Shown: positions 35,223 to 44,485, numbered from the stretch's first letter. The stretch: 57,897 nt of DNA from Lachnospiraceae bacterium (GCA_021199235.1 JAJQIL010000084.1:1-57897), one strand, 5' to 3'. Program-made: numbers and translations. Notes: generated by a model from the sequence alone, not told the origin.

Positions 35223-36893
35223 ATGATGAACTCAAAGAAGTATACCCGTCAGTATTTTATGCCCCCTGAAAGATGCATGAAGTGGGCGGAAAAAGAATAC
35301 GTGGATCACGCTCCCGTGTGGTGCAGCGTGGATCTGCGGGACGGCAATCAGGCACTGGTGGTGCCGATGACGCTTGAGCAGAAGATTGACTTTTTCAAGC
35401 TGCTGGTGGATGTGGGATTTAAGGAAATTGAGGTCGGATTCCCGGCTGCTTCCGATACGGAGTATCAGTTCCTTCGCCGTCTGATCGAAGACGATCTGAT
35501 CCCGGATGATGTGACTGTTCAGGTGCTGACGCAGGCAAGAGAACATATTATCCGCAGGACCTTTGACGCTCTGAAGGGCGCAAAGAACGCGATTGTGCAT
35601 GTATACAATTCGACATCGCTGGCACAGCGCGAGCAGGTGTTCCACATGTCGAAGGAGGAAATCCTGAAGATTGCCGTAGACGGCGCGAAGCTTCTGCAGC
35701 AGCTGACAGACGAGGCGGGAGAGAAATACCGCTTTGAGTACAGTCCCGAGAGCTTTACAGGCACGGAAGTGGAATACGCGGTGGAAGTCTGCAACGCGGT
35801 GCTGGATGTGTGGAAACCGACTGCGGACCGCAAGGCAATCATCAACCTCCCGAGTACGGTGCAGATGTCGATGCCGCATGTATATGCCAGTCAGATTGAA
35901 TATGTGAACGATCACCTGAAATATCGTGACAATGTTGTGATCTCTCTGCATCCGCATAACGACCGCGGCTGCGGTATTTCAGACGCGGAGATGGGCCTGC
36001 TCGCGGGTGCGGACCGTATCGAGGGAACATTGTTCGGAAACGGCGAGCGCACCGGTAATGTCGATATTGTGACGCTTGGCATGAATATGTATGCACAGGG
36101 TGTGGATCCGCAGCTGAATTTCAACGATATGACAAAGATTACCGAGGCCTATGAGAAATATACCGGCATGAAGGTAGACGAGAGAAGCCCGTACGCGGGT
36201 GCGCTGGTATTTGCAGCGTTCTCCGGTTCGCATCAGGACGCGATCGCAAAGGGCATGAAATACCGCGAGGAAAACCATTGTGAGACCTGGACGGTTCCAT
36301 ATCTTCCGATCGATCCGACCGACATTGGGCGTTCCTACGACGCAGATGTCATCCGTATCAACAGTCAGTCCGGCAAGGGCGGGGTCGGCTATATCCTGGA
36401 ACAGAATTACGGCCTGAAGCTTCCGAAGAAAATGCGCGAGGCAATGGGTTACGCGGCAAAAGGCGTATCCGACGAGCTGCATAAGGAACTGATGCCGGAA
36501 GAGATCTTCCAGCTGTTTAAGGATAAATTTGAAAATATTACCGAGCCGTACCGGATCCAGGAGATGCATTTCAAGCAGCACAATGGAATTATCGCTGAGG
36601 TGACGGTAGATTATGACGGCAAGACCAATGTGATTGTGGCTTCCGGCAATGGCCGTCTGAACGCGGTGAGCAACGCGATGAAGCGCCATTTCCGTCTGGA
36701 ATATGATCTGGTCACTTATGAAGAACATGCGCTTGAACAGAGCTCCAGCTCCCGCGCGATCGCCTATGTCGGTATCCGCGAGAAGAGCAACGGCAAGCTG
36801 CACTGGGGCGCCGGTCTGGATGTCGATATTATCAAGGCATCCGTGGATGCTCTGCTGACGGCAATCAATCACATGGTGGATAAACAGGCATAG
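35223..36893 (+). CDS. leuA: 2-isopropylmalate synthase, type 2
   Basis: 556 residues. Condenses acetyl-CoA with 2-oxoisovalerate, the first committed step of leucine synthesis. Opens with the type-2 hallmark RQYFMPPERCMKWAEKEYVDHAP; catalytic WCSVDLRDGNQAL; metal ligands in ISLHPHNDRGCG; FGNGERTGNVD. The C-terminal regulatory domain ends AGLDVDIIKASVDALLTAIN. Start ATG 35223 follows aaggag (ATG 35226 equally possible). It is controlled by the T-box leader, and its last 29 bp overlap the convergent Lrp-type gene. Confidence 0.96.
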   Translation: MMNSKKYTRQYFMPPERCMKWAEKEYVDHAPVWCSVDLRDGNQALVVPMTLEQKIDFFKLLVDVGFKEIEVGFPAASDTEYQFLRRLIEDDLIPDDVTVQVLTQAREHIIRRTFDALKGAKNAIVHVYNSTSLAQREQVFHMSKEEILKIAVDGAKLLQQLTDEAGEKYRFEYSPESFTGTEVEYAVEVCNAVLDVWKPTADRKAIINLPSTVQMSMPHVYASQIEYVNDHLKYRDNVVISLHPHNDRGCGISDAEMGLLAGADRIEGTLFGNGERTGNVDIVTLGMNMYAQGVDPQLNFNDMTKITEAYEKYTGMKVDERSPYAGALVFAAFSGSHQDAIAKGMKYREENHCETWTVPYLPIDPTDIGRSYDADVIRINSQSGKGGVGYILEQNYGLKLPKKMREAMGYAAKGVSDELHKELMPEEIFQLFKDKFENITEPYRIQEMHFKQHNGIIAEVTVDYDGKTNVIVASGNGRLNAVSNAMKRHFRLEYDLVTYEEHALEQSSSSRAIAYVGIREKSNGKLHWGAGLDVDIIKASVDALLTAINHMVDKQA

Positions 36894-37326
36894 AGGAAAA
36901 ATTATTTTTTTCTGTGCTCAGCACATAATGCGTCTTTGTCAGGCGCACACCTTCCTGCTGCTTGATCTCACGATGGATCTCTTCCAGATCCCGTGAGGAA
37001 TGGCAGCAGATTTTTAACATATAGTCAAATTCACCGGTCAGATAGTAGCAGGATACGATATAAGGATTCTGCCGGACATAGGCGACAAACTGCTCGGTAA
37101 ATCGTGGATGTTCCAGACTGACCTCCATCAGTACGGTCAGGTCATTGCCGATTTTGGTGTCGTCCATGATGATCGTATAGGACTGTATGATGCCGCTCGT
37201 CTCCAGCTTATGGATACGCTCAATCACGGAGGAGACGGAGAGATGAATCTCCTGGCTGATGTCTGAAGCCTTGCGGCGTCCGTTTTCTTTTAAAGCTAAA
37301 ATAATCTTGTGGTCGATAGCATCCAT
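36865..37326 (-). CDS. Lrp/AsnC family transcriptional regulator
   Basis: 153 residues: N-terminal winged helix (MDAIDHKIILALKENGRRKASDISQ ... SVSSVIERIHKLETSGII), then the RAM ligand-binding domain (VSCYYLTGEFDYMLKI). The ATG at 37326 has an excellent aaggagt ribosome site. The frame extends further upstream, but only through the leader and a repeat, so it is not coding. It is convergent with leuA and overlaps its 3' end by 29 bp, suggesting a role in amino-acid, perhaps leucine, control. The leader contains a terminator-like hairpin and the dispersed palindrome. Confidence 0.92.
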   Translation of the reverse strand: MDAIDHKIILALKENGRRKASDISQEIHLSVSSVIERIHKLETSGIIQSYTIIMDDTKIGNDLTVLMEVSLEHPRFTEQFVAYVRQNPYIVSCYYLTGEFDYMLKICCHSSRDLEEIHREIKQQEGVRLTKTHYVLSTEKNNFSSMPVYPPCD

Positions 37327-37345
37327 ATAGAAGACTCCTTTCCGA

Positions 37346-37419
37346 GTGTCTGCCAACCGCGAAGTAATTTTGCAGTGGCAGACGCGACCTGCCGCCGAAG
37401 CGCAGCAGGGGGCGTTTCC
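37346..37419 (+). repeat. Dispersed palindromic element, copy C (lrp leader)
   Basis: gtgtctgcca (37346-37355) and tggcagacgc (37376-37385), then the tail gacctgccgccgaag...gggggcgtttcc. Near-identical to the alr copy, here in untranslated DNA and on the strand opposite to lrp transcription. It lies between the leader terminator and the lrp ribosome site, so the lrp mRNA would carry the hairpin. Confidence 0.85.
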
Positions 37420-37427
37420 CTGCGCAT

Positions 37428-37459
37428 AAAAAAAACGTCCCGGCACCTGGCCAGACGTC
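37428..37459 (-). terminator. Terminator-like hairpin in the lrp leader
   Basis: On the minus strand acgtctgg ... ccgggacgt (one bulge) is followed by a run of eight T. It lies about 15 nt after the predicted start of transcription and about 100 nt before the lrp start codon, so it could act as an attenuator. Confidence 0.6.
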
Positions 37460-37480
37460 CCTGTCTGTTTTACTGTCCAC

Positions 37481-37509
37481 ATTTTATAGCTGTTTTTTTC
37501 AAAAGTCAA
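37481..37509 (-). promoter_or_regulatory. Promoter of the Lrp-type gene
   Basis: Minus strand: -35 TTGACT (complement of 37504-37509), 17-nt spacer, -10 TAAAAT (complement of 37481-37486). Gives a leader of about 150 nt. Confidence 0.65.
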
Positions 37510-37760
37510 TCGCAAAACTGAATTCCTGCGGCTTTTTCCTGTGGTTTGGGTTTGTTTTTCTGCAGAACAAAGTTCACCCGGCATGTTGCCAAAAACATAA
37601 TTCGTTCAGCTTTTTTTCACACCGTATACATATTTAGAAAATATAGTGATGGACGTAAAATGGCTGAACGCGAAGCGCTTATCGATATTACATGAAACGG
37701 CATTAGACGTTTCCCTTATGTTTTCGCGTGAACAGATGAAATAATGGAGGCAGGGGAATT

Positions 37761-40013
37761 ATGAAGAAAAAATTTATTGCGATCATGTTGGGATTGACAG
37801 TTTCACTGGTACCGGCGGCTGCTTATGCGGAAGAAAGCACAACGGAAGCAGCAGCGGATGCGGCAGAAGATACATCTGCATCAGAATCAGCGGAAGCTGC
37901 AGGAGATATGGTGCCGGAGGATATGGCAGATATGGCAGATGCTACTCAGATGGTGATGGGAACCGTTACGGAGATTGGGGAAGAGACGATTACAGTATCC
38001 GTTTCCACCGGAATGGGCGGCGGCATGTCATTTGGAGCTGGGGAAGCGATGGATGGAGCGGATGCCGATGCTGCTTCAGAAGAAACTCAGGCATCAACAG
38101 AAGGTGCGGCAGAAGCTGATGTTGATGTATCAGAAGTGGAAAGCGAGACACAGACGATCACTCTGACTGATGAAACGCAGTATCTGAAAGCCAGCGGCGG
38201 CGTGGGCGGCGGTATGACTTCCGGTGGAGGCGAAGCGATGGAAATGCCGGACGGCGAAGCTCCTTCGGGAGACGGTGAAGGATCTGTAGGTGACGGCGAA
38301 GCACCGGAGATACCAGATGGCGAGGACGGAGAAACTCCATCCGGGGATGGTGAAGCGATGGAAATGCCGGATGGCGAAGCACCTTCGGGAGATGGCGAAG
38401 CCCCTTCAGGCGACGGCGAAGTTCCGGACATGCCGGATGGTGAAAGCGGCGAAGCTCCTTCAGAACAAGGCGGAGATATGGGTGGCGCTCAAATGGGCGG
38501 CGGCATGGGCGGTTCCTCCCAGACAGAGGAGATCACGCTTGCGGATATCGAAGTCGGCGATATGGTCATCATTACTTTGAATGAAGACGGAACTGCCGCT
38601 ACAGTTACCGTACAGTCCATGACTGATATGGGCGGCGGTATGGATGGCGAGGCACCGTCTGACGCAGGCGGCATGGGCGGCGGCGATATGGGCGGCGGTC
38701 AGTCCTCCGGTGTGGACAGCTATGATGCTGTGAACACGATTACCGAGAACACGGCTATTGATTCAGAGGAGATTACTTCTACGGGCACGGATGAGAACGC
38801 GGTTCTGGTATCCTCTGATGTAAATGTCACGTTGAGTAATGACACGATTGTGCGGGAGTCTGACGACAGCACCGGCGGTGATAATTCCAGCTTTTACGGC
38901 GTAGGCGCGGCAGTGCTTGCAACGGACGGGACTCTTACAATCAGTGACAGTACGATTTCCACGGACTCGGAAGGCGGCGCGGGAGTGTTTGCCTATGGAG
39001 ACGGCGTCATCTATGTGATGGATACTGTCATTGATACCCATCTGAACACATCAGGCGGTATTCATGTGGCCGGCGGCGGCACTCTCTACGCATGGGATGT
39101 GACTGCGACTACGAACGGAACTTCTTCGGCGGCTGTCCGCAGCGACCGAGGCAGCGGCACAATGGTGATCGACGGAGGCACGTATACTTCCAATGGTTCC
39201 GATTCACCGGCAGTGTACTGCACGGCGGAGATCGCGATCAGTGATGCAACGCTGACATCGACCGGCGCGGAGGCAGTCTGCATTGAAGGCCTGAATACTC
39301 TGCAGCTTTACGACTGCGATCTGACCGGCATGGCTCCGGATGATGAGCGCAACGACGTAACCTGGACGGTTATCGTCTACCAGAGTATGTCCGGCGATTC
39401 AGAGGTCGGCAACGGCACCTTCCAGATGGTGGGCGGCACGCTTACTTCGACGAACGGCGGTATTTTCTATACGACAAATACGGAATGTACGATCACACTG
39501 GAGGATGTGGAGATCACTGCGGCGGATGACTGTGAGTTTTTCCTGCAGTGCACCGGAAACACCAATTCCAGAGGCTGGGGAACGACAGGAAGCAACGGCT
39601 CGGACTGCCTGTTTACCGCTATTAGTCAGGATATGTCGGGCGATGTGATCTGGGATTCCATCAGTACGCTTGATTTTTATATGACGAATGGCAGCACCCT
39701 GACCGGCGCAATCGTTGACGATGAGACCTGGGCCGGTGCAGGCGGAAGCGGTTATTGCAACGTGATCATCAGCGAGGATTCCACCTGGGTGGTGACCGGC
39801 GACAGTACGGTAACAGGTCTTTCCTGCAGCGGCACCATCACGGATGCAGATGGGAATACCGTGACAGTGCAGGGAACAGACGGCACAGTCTATGTGGAAG
39901 GCACAAGCGCATATACCATTACGGTTACCTCATACAGTGACAGCGCGGATACCTCAGGTGCGTCTGTGACAGACACCTTTGCAGACCATGAAGTAGCGCG
40001 CCCGGAAGCATAA
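37761..40013 (+). CDS. Secreted acidic repeat protein with beta-helix-like C-terminal half
   Basis: 750 residues. N-terminal signal peptide (MKKKFIAIMLGLTVSLVPAAAYA). Then come two strand-rich segments (MGTVTEIGEETITVSVS and TQTITLTDETQYL) resembling a split DUF5666-like unit and interrupted by Gly/Met loops. A repeat region (38232-38465) has units built on GEAMEMPDGEAPSGDGE. From about residue 320 the sequence is a run of short strands (TLTISDSTISTDS, GTMVIDGGTYTSN, TFQMVGGTLTSTNGG), consistent with a right-handed beta helix. No LPxTG or other anchor was seen, so it may be released. Function unknown; adhesion or glycan binding is only a guess. Confidence 0.8.
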   Translation: MKKKFIAIMLGLTVSLVPAAAYAEESTTEAAADAAEDTSASESAEAAGDMVPEDMADMADATQMVMGTVTEIGEETITVSVSTGMGGGMSFGAGEAMDGADADAASEETQASTEGAAEADVDVSEVESETQTITLTDETQYLKASGGVGGGMTSGGGEAMEMPDGEAPSGDGEGSVGDGEAPEIPDGEDGETPSGDGEAMEMPDGEAPSGDGEAPSGDGEVPDMPDGESGEAPSEQGGDMGGAQMGGGMGGSSQTEEITLADIEVGDMVIITLNEDGTAATVTVQSMTDMGGGMDGEAPSDAGGMGGGDMGGGQSSGVDSYDAVNTITENTAIDSEEITSTGTDENAVLVSSDVNVTLSNDTIVRESDDSTGGDNSSFYGVGAAVLATDGTLTISDSTISTDSEGGAGVFAYGDGVIYVMDTVIDTHLNTSGGIHVAGGGTLYAWDVTATTNGTSSAAVRSDRGSGTMVIDGGTYTSNGSDSPAVYCTAEIAISDATLTSTGAEAVCIEGLNTLQLYDCDLTGMAPDDERNDVTWTVIVYQSMSGDSEVGNGTFQMVGGTLTSTNGGIFYTTNTECTITLEDVEITAADDCEFFLQCTGNTNSRGWGTTGSNGSDCLFTAISQDMSGDVIWDSISTLDFYMTNGSTLTGAIVDDETWAGAGGSGYCNVIISEDSTWVVTGDSTVTGLSCSGTITDADGNTVTVQGTDGTVYVEGTSAYTITVTSYSDSADTSGASVTDTFADHEVARPEA
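38232..38465 (+). repeat. Tandem acidic repeats coding MPDGEAPSGDGE units
   Basis: Five or more imperfect units of 18-51 bp (ggcgaagc-ccttc-ggagacgg). They encode Pro/Gly/Asp/Glu-rich repeats, likely an extended flexible spacer in the secreted protein. Confidence 0.8.
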
Positions 40014-40069
40014 AGTACAATCGGCGTAACTGTGAAAATAGTGAACAGCTATCAAACAGTATGAGACTT

Positions 40070-40102
40070 AAGACCACCCCGTATATATTGCGGGGTGGTC
40101 TT
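40070..40102 (+). terminator. Hairpin terminator
   Basis: Perfect 12-bp stem aagaccaccccg / cggggtggtctt with a 9-nt loop, after the secreted-protein gene. The T-run is short. Confidence 0.7.
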
Positions 40103-40186
40103 ATGCGCAGGGCCGGGAAGCCGTCTCCTGTTCGATGCCCGATCCTGACTGGAAATTATTTTTTTCGCCATCTTTCGCCTAATTAC

Positions 40187-40215
40187 TTGACTTTGCTGTC
40201 GAATGATAATAGAAT
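40187..40215 (+). promoter_or_regulatory. Promoter of the surface-acylation cluster
   Basis: -35 TTGACT (40187-40192), 17-nt spacer, -10 TAGAAT (40210-40215), about 35 bp before the SGNH-hydrolase start. Confidence 0.65.
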
Positions 40216-40250
40216 TATTTACTGCGAAAGATCGTAAAAGGGGAGCGGGT

Positions 40251-41255
40251 ATGGCACAGGAAAGACGCAGGCGCAGACGGCGAAGATCCGAGTTTGCGTT
40301 TGTTTTAAAGCTTATTATCACGGTCGCTCTTGTTATTTTTATATTTGAGGGACGACTGATTTATACAATGATTACTTTTGACTCCTCTGAGAACCATGCG
40401 TCAGTGGAGACCGAAGAAGAGACGGAGACCGAAGAGACACAGTCAGAGACTGCCGCCTGTGTGGTGACTGACAGCATGTATCTTGCCGGCCTGGCGGATG
40501 CGGGGATAAGCTCAGACGGTACGGGGGCTGAGACCGAGACAGAGCCTCTGACGGAGCATGATACCGTTTCGAACCCGGACAGTGCGGCAATCGTCAGAGA
40601 ACAGGCAGAAGCCGTGGATGATTCTTATTTTTCGGATGCGGTCTTTATCGGAGATTCCCGGATGGAAGGTTTTCGTAATACCTCCGGGATTAAAGAAGGA
40701 ACATTTTTTACAAGTGTCGGGATGTCTCTTAGCTCCATGACATCAAAGGAAATCATTTCTGACGGGGAAGATATGATTACGGTCGCCGCAGCACTTTCCG
40801 GCAGCACGTACGGAAAAATATACGTCATGCTTGGCGCAAACGACCTCGGTGAGTACAGCTGGAGCGAGTTTAAATCCGGATTTATCTCTGTAATGAACCG
40901 TTTTCAGGAAATACAGCCGGACGCGATTCTTTATGTCTGCAGCTGTGTTTATGCGGAAGAAGACAAGGTCGATACCGGAGATTATATCAATAATGATAAT
41001 GTGGACAGCCTGAATTCGGTTTTGCTTGAGGTATGTGAGGAGGAAGGCTATTATTATCTGGATCTCAATGAAGTGCTTTCGGACGGATATGGTTCGCTGA
41101 TTGAGGATGCGTCCACTGATGGTGTTCATCTTTCGGCAGAGTACTGTAAGGTTATGCTGGATTATCTGAAGACACATTACGTGGTGACCGGGACGGACGA
41201 TGAAGCCGCGGACACGGAGACGGAATCGGAAACGGCGGAAGCTGATGAAGAATAA
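40251..41255 (+). CDS. Membrane-anchored SGNH/GDSL hydrolase-like protein
   Basis: 334 residues from ATG 40251 (aaaggggagcggg before it). A very basic start (MAQERRRRRRRRSEF), one membrane helix, then an acidic Glu/Thr linker. The extracellular SGNH domain has FIGDSRMEG (nucleophile Ser), the MLGANDLGEY Asn block and the DGVHLS Asp-His block. It is first gene of a cluster with a lipoprotein, an MBOAT acyltransferase and a DHHW protein, so it probably adds or removes O-acyl groups on a surface glycan. The acidic C-terminal tail is of low complexity. Confidence 0.88.
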   Translation: MAQERRRRRRRRSEFAFVLKLIITVALVIFIFEGRLIYTMITFDSSENHASVETEEETETEETQSETAACVVTDSMYLAGLADAGISSDGTGAETETEPLTEHDTVSNPDSAAIVREQAEAVDDSYFSDAVFIGDSRMEGFRNTSGIKEGTFFTSVGMSLSSMTSKEIISDGEDMITVAAALSGSTYGKIYVMLGANDLGEYSWSEFKSGFISVMNRFQEIQPDAILYVCSCVYAEEDKVDTGDYINNDNVDSLNSVLLEVCEEEGYYYLDLNEVLSDGYGSLIEDASTDGVHLSAEYCKVMLDYLKTHYVVTGTDDEAADTETESETAEADEE

Positions 41256-41296
41256 CTGTGTTTTGAACTGTTTCTAAATAATAAGGGGAGAATATT

Positions 41297-41764
41297 ATGA
41301 AAAAAATGACTGCAATACTCTGCGCGGCAACGGCGGCGCTCATGCTGACTGCCTGCGGGGCAAAGAAAGAAGAGACGGTATCTATTGAGATTACGGATCT
41401 GGCGGAAGAGCTGCTGGAGACGGTTACTTCCGACAGTTTAAGCGAGACTTCGGAATCCCTGATTCCTTCTATCTATTATCTGGATGAGGATGCGGTGGCT
41501 TCGGCGGTTGCTTATGCCAGCTCGGGCGCTACTTCCTGCGAGGTCGCCGTGATCGAGAGCGCAGATACTGATGATGTGGAGACCGTGGAGGAGAAGCTGC
41601 AGTCCCGTGTGGACAGTCAGACGGAGCTTTATTCTTCTTATAACCAGAGCGAGGCGGCCAGACTTGACACGGCAATCATTAAAAGTGCCGGTGTGTACAC
41701 AGTCCTTTGCGTTTGTGACGATACGGATGCGGCAGAGGAGATTCTGGAAGCCTACGGATTCTAA
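41297..41764 (+). CDS. DUF4358 lipoprotein
   Basis: 155 residues. Lipoprotein signal with the lipobox LTAC (Cys about 20). The domain has IPSIYYLDEDAVASAVAYASSGATSCEVAVIE, typical of DUF4358. The family is nearly always found with MBOAT/DHHW acylation genes, as here. Function unknown. Confidence 0.87.
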   Translation: MKKMTAILCAATAALMLTACGAKKEETVSIEITDLAEELLETVTSDSLSETSESLIPSIYYLDEDAVASAVAYASSGATSCEVAVIESADTDDVETVEEKLQSRVDSQTELYSSYNQSEAARLDTAIIKSAGVYTVLCVCDDTDAAEEILEAYGF

Positions 41765-41783
41765 TTGCGGGAGGAAGTGAAGC

Positions 41784-43205
41784 ATGGTATTCAGCAGTCT
41801 GCTTTTTCTGTTCCGGTTTCTGCCGGCTGTGCTGCTCTGTTATTATCTTGTTCCGCGCCCGCTGCGCAATTTTGTTCTTTTTTTGTTCAGTATGATTTTT
41901 TACGCCTGGGGGGAGCCGGTCTACATTTTTCTCATGATTGTCTCCATCCTGGTGTCCTACATCGGCGGGATCGCGGTAGACGCGATGAAGCGGGCGGGAC
42001 GGCCCAAAGCGGCAAAGAGCGCTCTGATCCTGTCACTGGCGGCCAGCCTTTCTCTGCTGGCTTTTTTTAAATACGCGGATTTTGCAATCGGCACAGTGAA
42101 TACATTGACGGGAGCCGGTCTTTCTCTTTTGAATCTTGCCCTTCCGATCGGCATTTCCTTTTATACGTTCCAGACGATGTCCTATACGATCGACGTTTAT
42201 CGGGGAGATGCGCGCGTACAGAAGAATCTGATTTCATATGGGGCGTATGTGGTGATGTTTCCGCAGCTGATTGCCGGACCAATCGTCCGCTACAGCACGA
42301 TTGAGGAGGAACTTCGTTCCAGAAAAGAGAGTATCGGGGAGTTTGCGGACGGTGCGCAGCGGTTTATGATCGGTCTGGCCAAAAAGGTATTGCTGGCGAA
42401 CAACGCCGGATCGCTCTGGGATTCCATCAGCGCGATGACGGTATCCGAGATTCCGGTGCTGACCGCCTGGCTGGGACTTGCTGCTTATACGTTCCAGATT
42501 TATTTTGATTTTTCCACTTACTCTGACATGGCGATCGGGCTCGGTCATATGTTTGGATTTGCCTTTCCCGAGAATTTCAATTATCCCTATATTTCCAAAA
42601 GCATCACGGAATTCTGGCGCAGATGGCACATTTCCTTAAGCACCTGGTTTCGTGAGTATGTGTATATCCCGCTTGGCGGCAACCGCGTGAGCACGGCATG
42701 CCATATCAGGAATCTCATGATCGTCTGGCTGCTGACCGGCGTCTGGCACGGAGCCAGCTGGAATTTTGTCGCCTGGGGCGTTTACTACGGCATCCTGCTT
42801 GTTGTAGAAAAATACTTCCTGAATGCACGTCTGGAAAAGCTGCCGGAAGTTCTGCGTCATATCTATTGCCTGATACTGGTGATGCTTGGCTGGAATCTGT
42901 TTGTGTTCGGAAATCTGACGGAAAGTATGACTTACCTGCGGGCACTGTTTGGCGGATTCGGGGCCGGATTTATGAATACGGAGACGATATATCTGATCTG
43001 CAACAACCTGGTGATGCTTGTCTGTCTGATTCTGGGATGTACCCGGATACCGAAGAATCTGTGTACGCGATTCTGTATCCGCTTTGAGAAGAATCATCCT
43101 GTAATGCTGACCGCAAAGGGCCTGTTCCTCGCCGCGATCTTTCTTTTGTCTGTGGCCTGGCTGGTCGATGCCTCCTACAACCCGTTTCTGTATTTCCGGT
43201 TCTGA
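41784..43205 (+). CDS. MBOAT family O-acyltransferase (AlgI/DltB-like)
   Basis: 473-residue polytopic membrane protein. Core motif PQLIAGPIVRY, then FWRRWHISLSTWFREYVYIPLGGNR, and the catalytic His in LLTGVWHGASWNFVAWGVYYG. It moves acetyl groups across the membrane for O-acetylation of an extracellular polysaccharide. Its neighbours (SGNH upstream, DHHW downstream) are the usual partners, as in alginate acetylation systems. Confidence 0.93.
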   Translation: MVFSSLLFLFRFLPAVLLCYYLVPRPLRNFVLFLFSMIFYAWGEPVYIFLMIVSILVSYIGGIAVDAMKRAGRPKAAKSALILSLAASLSLLAFFKYADFAIGTVNTLTGAGLSLLNLALPIGISFYTFQTMSYTIDVYRGDARVQKNLISYGAYVVMFPQLIAGPIVRYSTIEEELRSRKESIGEFADGAQRFMIGLAKKVLLANNAGSLWDSISAMTVSEIPVLTAWLGLAAYTFQIYFDFSTYSDMAIGLGHMFGFAFPENFNYPYISKSITEFWRRWHISLSTWFREYVYIPLGGNRVSTACHIRNLMIVWLLTGVWHGASWNFVAWGVYYGILLVVEKYFLNARLEKLPEVLRHIYCLILVMLGWNLFVFGNLTESMTYLRALFGGFGAGFMNTETIYLICNNLVMLVCLILGCTRIPKNLCTRFCIRFEKNHPVMLTAKGLFLAAIFLLSVAWLVDASYNPFLYFRF

Positions 43206-43244
43206 CAGGATCGCAGCTGTTCAGTACCTGAGAGGTCAACCTTT

Positions 43245-44420
43245 ATGAATAAAATACAATCTTTTGGCGTGACAATCATATTTTGCATCCTGATATTCGG
43301 ATTCAGCATCGTGACTCTGTTCAGTCCCGATACAGAATATTCTGAAACCGAGAACCGCACCCTTGCGCAGATGCCTTCCTTTACTCTGGATGCTCTTCTG
43401 GACGGCAGCTTCGAGTCTGACTATGAGGAGTATCTGACCGACCAGTTTGTATTCCGTGACGGCTGGATCGCGCTGAAGACCGCTGCGGAAAGAGCGTCGG
43501 GGCGTACGCAGATCAATGATATTTATTTTGCGGAGGATGATTATCTGATTGAGGCGCATACCGATACCTTTACCACGGAACAGGCAGAATCGAATCTGGA
43601 AATCCTGGCCCAGTTTGTGGAACTGTATGCGGGAGAGTTCGGGGCGGAGCATATGACAGTGATGCTCATCCCCAACGCGGTCGATATCCTGCAGGATAAG
43701 CTTCCTGCGTTCGCGAGCCCTTATGACGAGGGAGAATATCTGGCGAGTGCAGAGGAAGCGGTTCGGGAAGGCGCTTCCGGTGCAGCCGCTGATGCGGATG
43801 CTGACGGAATCTGGTTTGATGCCCGTTCCGTTCTTCAGGAGCACAGCAACGAGGAGATTTATTACCGAACGGATCACCACTGGAAAACCCTGGGCGCTTT
43901 TTATGTCTGGCAGGCCTGGGCCCAGTCCTGCGGGTATACGGTTCCGACTCTGGATTCTTATGAGATTACGACTGTCACAGAGGAATTTGAGGGAACCATT
44001 CAGTCAAAGCTCGGGATTCACACGGTGGCCGATTCCATTGAGCTTTATCTGGATCCCGACGCACCTTCTTACACTGTGGAAAAGGACGGGAGCGGGGAGG
44101 TTCTGGACAGCCTCTATGACTATTCCGCGCTGGAGACCAAAAGTAAATATGACATTTTTTTCGGTGGCAACAATGCGCTTACCAGGATTACGGCAGAAGC
44201 GGATACCGGGCGGAAACTCCTGGTGATCAAAGACTCCTATGCGCACTGTTTTGTGCCATTTCTTCTGTCGGAATTTGACCAGATCGATGTTCTGGATATC
44301 CGCTATTATAATCAGGAACTCAGTGAGCTGATCAGCGGGGAAGGATATACGGATCTTTTGTTTTTGTATAACGCCTCCGGGTTTGCGGGGGATACTTCGC
44401 TTACGAAACTATTGTACTAG
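43245..44420 (+). CDS. DHHW-motif protein (AlgX/AlgJ-like acetylation partner)
   Basis: 391 residues with one N-terminal membrane anchor and an extracellular SGNH-like fold. The motif DHHW occurs in YYRTDHHWKTLGAFYVW; KDSYAHCFVPFLL carries the likely Ser block. Known relatives complete O-acetyl transfer from an MBOAT protein to the glycan. Last gene of the cluster. Confidence 0.9.
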   Translation: MNKIQSFGVTIIFCILIFGFSIVTLFSPDTEYSETENRTLAQMPSFTLDALLDGSFESDYEEYLTDQFVFRDGWIALKTAAERASGRTQINDIYFAEDDYLIEAHTDTFTTEQAESNLEILAQFVELYAGEFGAEHMTVMLIPNAVDILQDKLPAFASPYDEGEYLASAEEAVREGASGAAADADADGIWFDARSVLQEHSNEEIYYRTDHHWKTLGAFYVWQAWAQSCGYTVPTLDSYEITTVTEEFEGTIQSKLGIHTVADSIELYLDPDAPSYTVEKDGSGEVLDSLYDYSALETKSKYDIFFGGNNALTRITAEADTGRKLLVIKDSYAHCFVPFLLSEFDQIDVLDIRYYNQELSELISGEGYTDLLFLYNASGFAGDTSLTKLLY

Positions 44421-44485
44421 AGGCTTTTGTACCGGCAAATATTGTTCGATTGCGGTATATGGTTTGAAGAAAGGGAAGACGGACT

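Noticed and set aside
37327-37584. Coding extension upstream of the Lrp-type gene on the minus strand
   Set aside because: It would run through a promoter, a terminator-like hairpin and the repeat; the ATG at 37326 has a textbook ribosome site.
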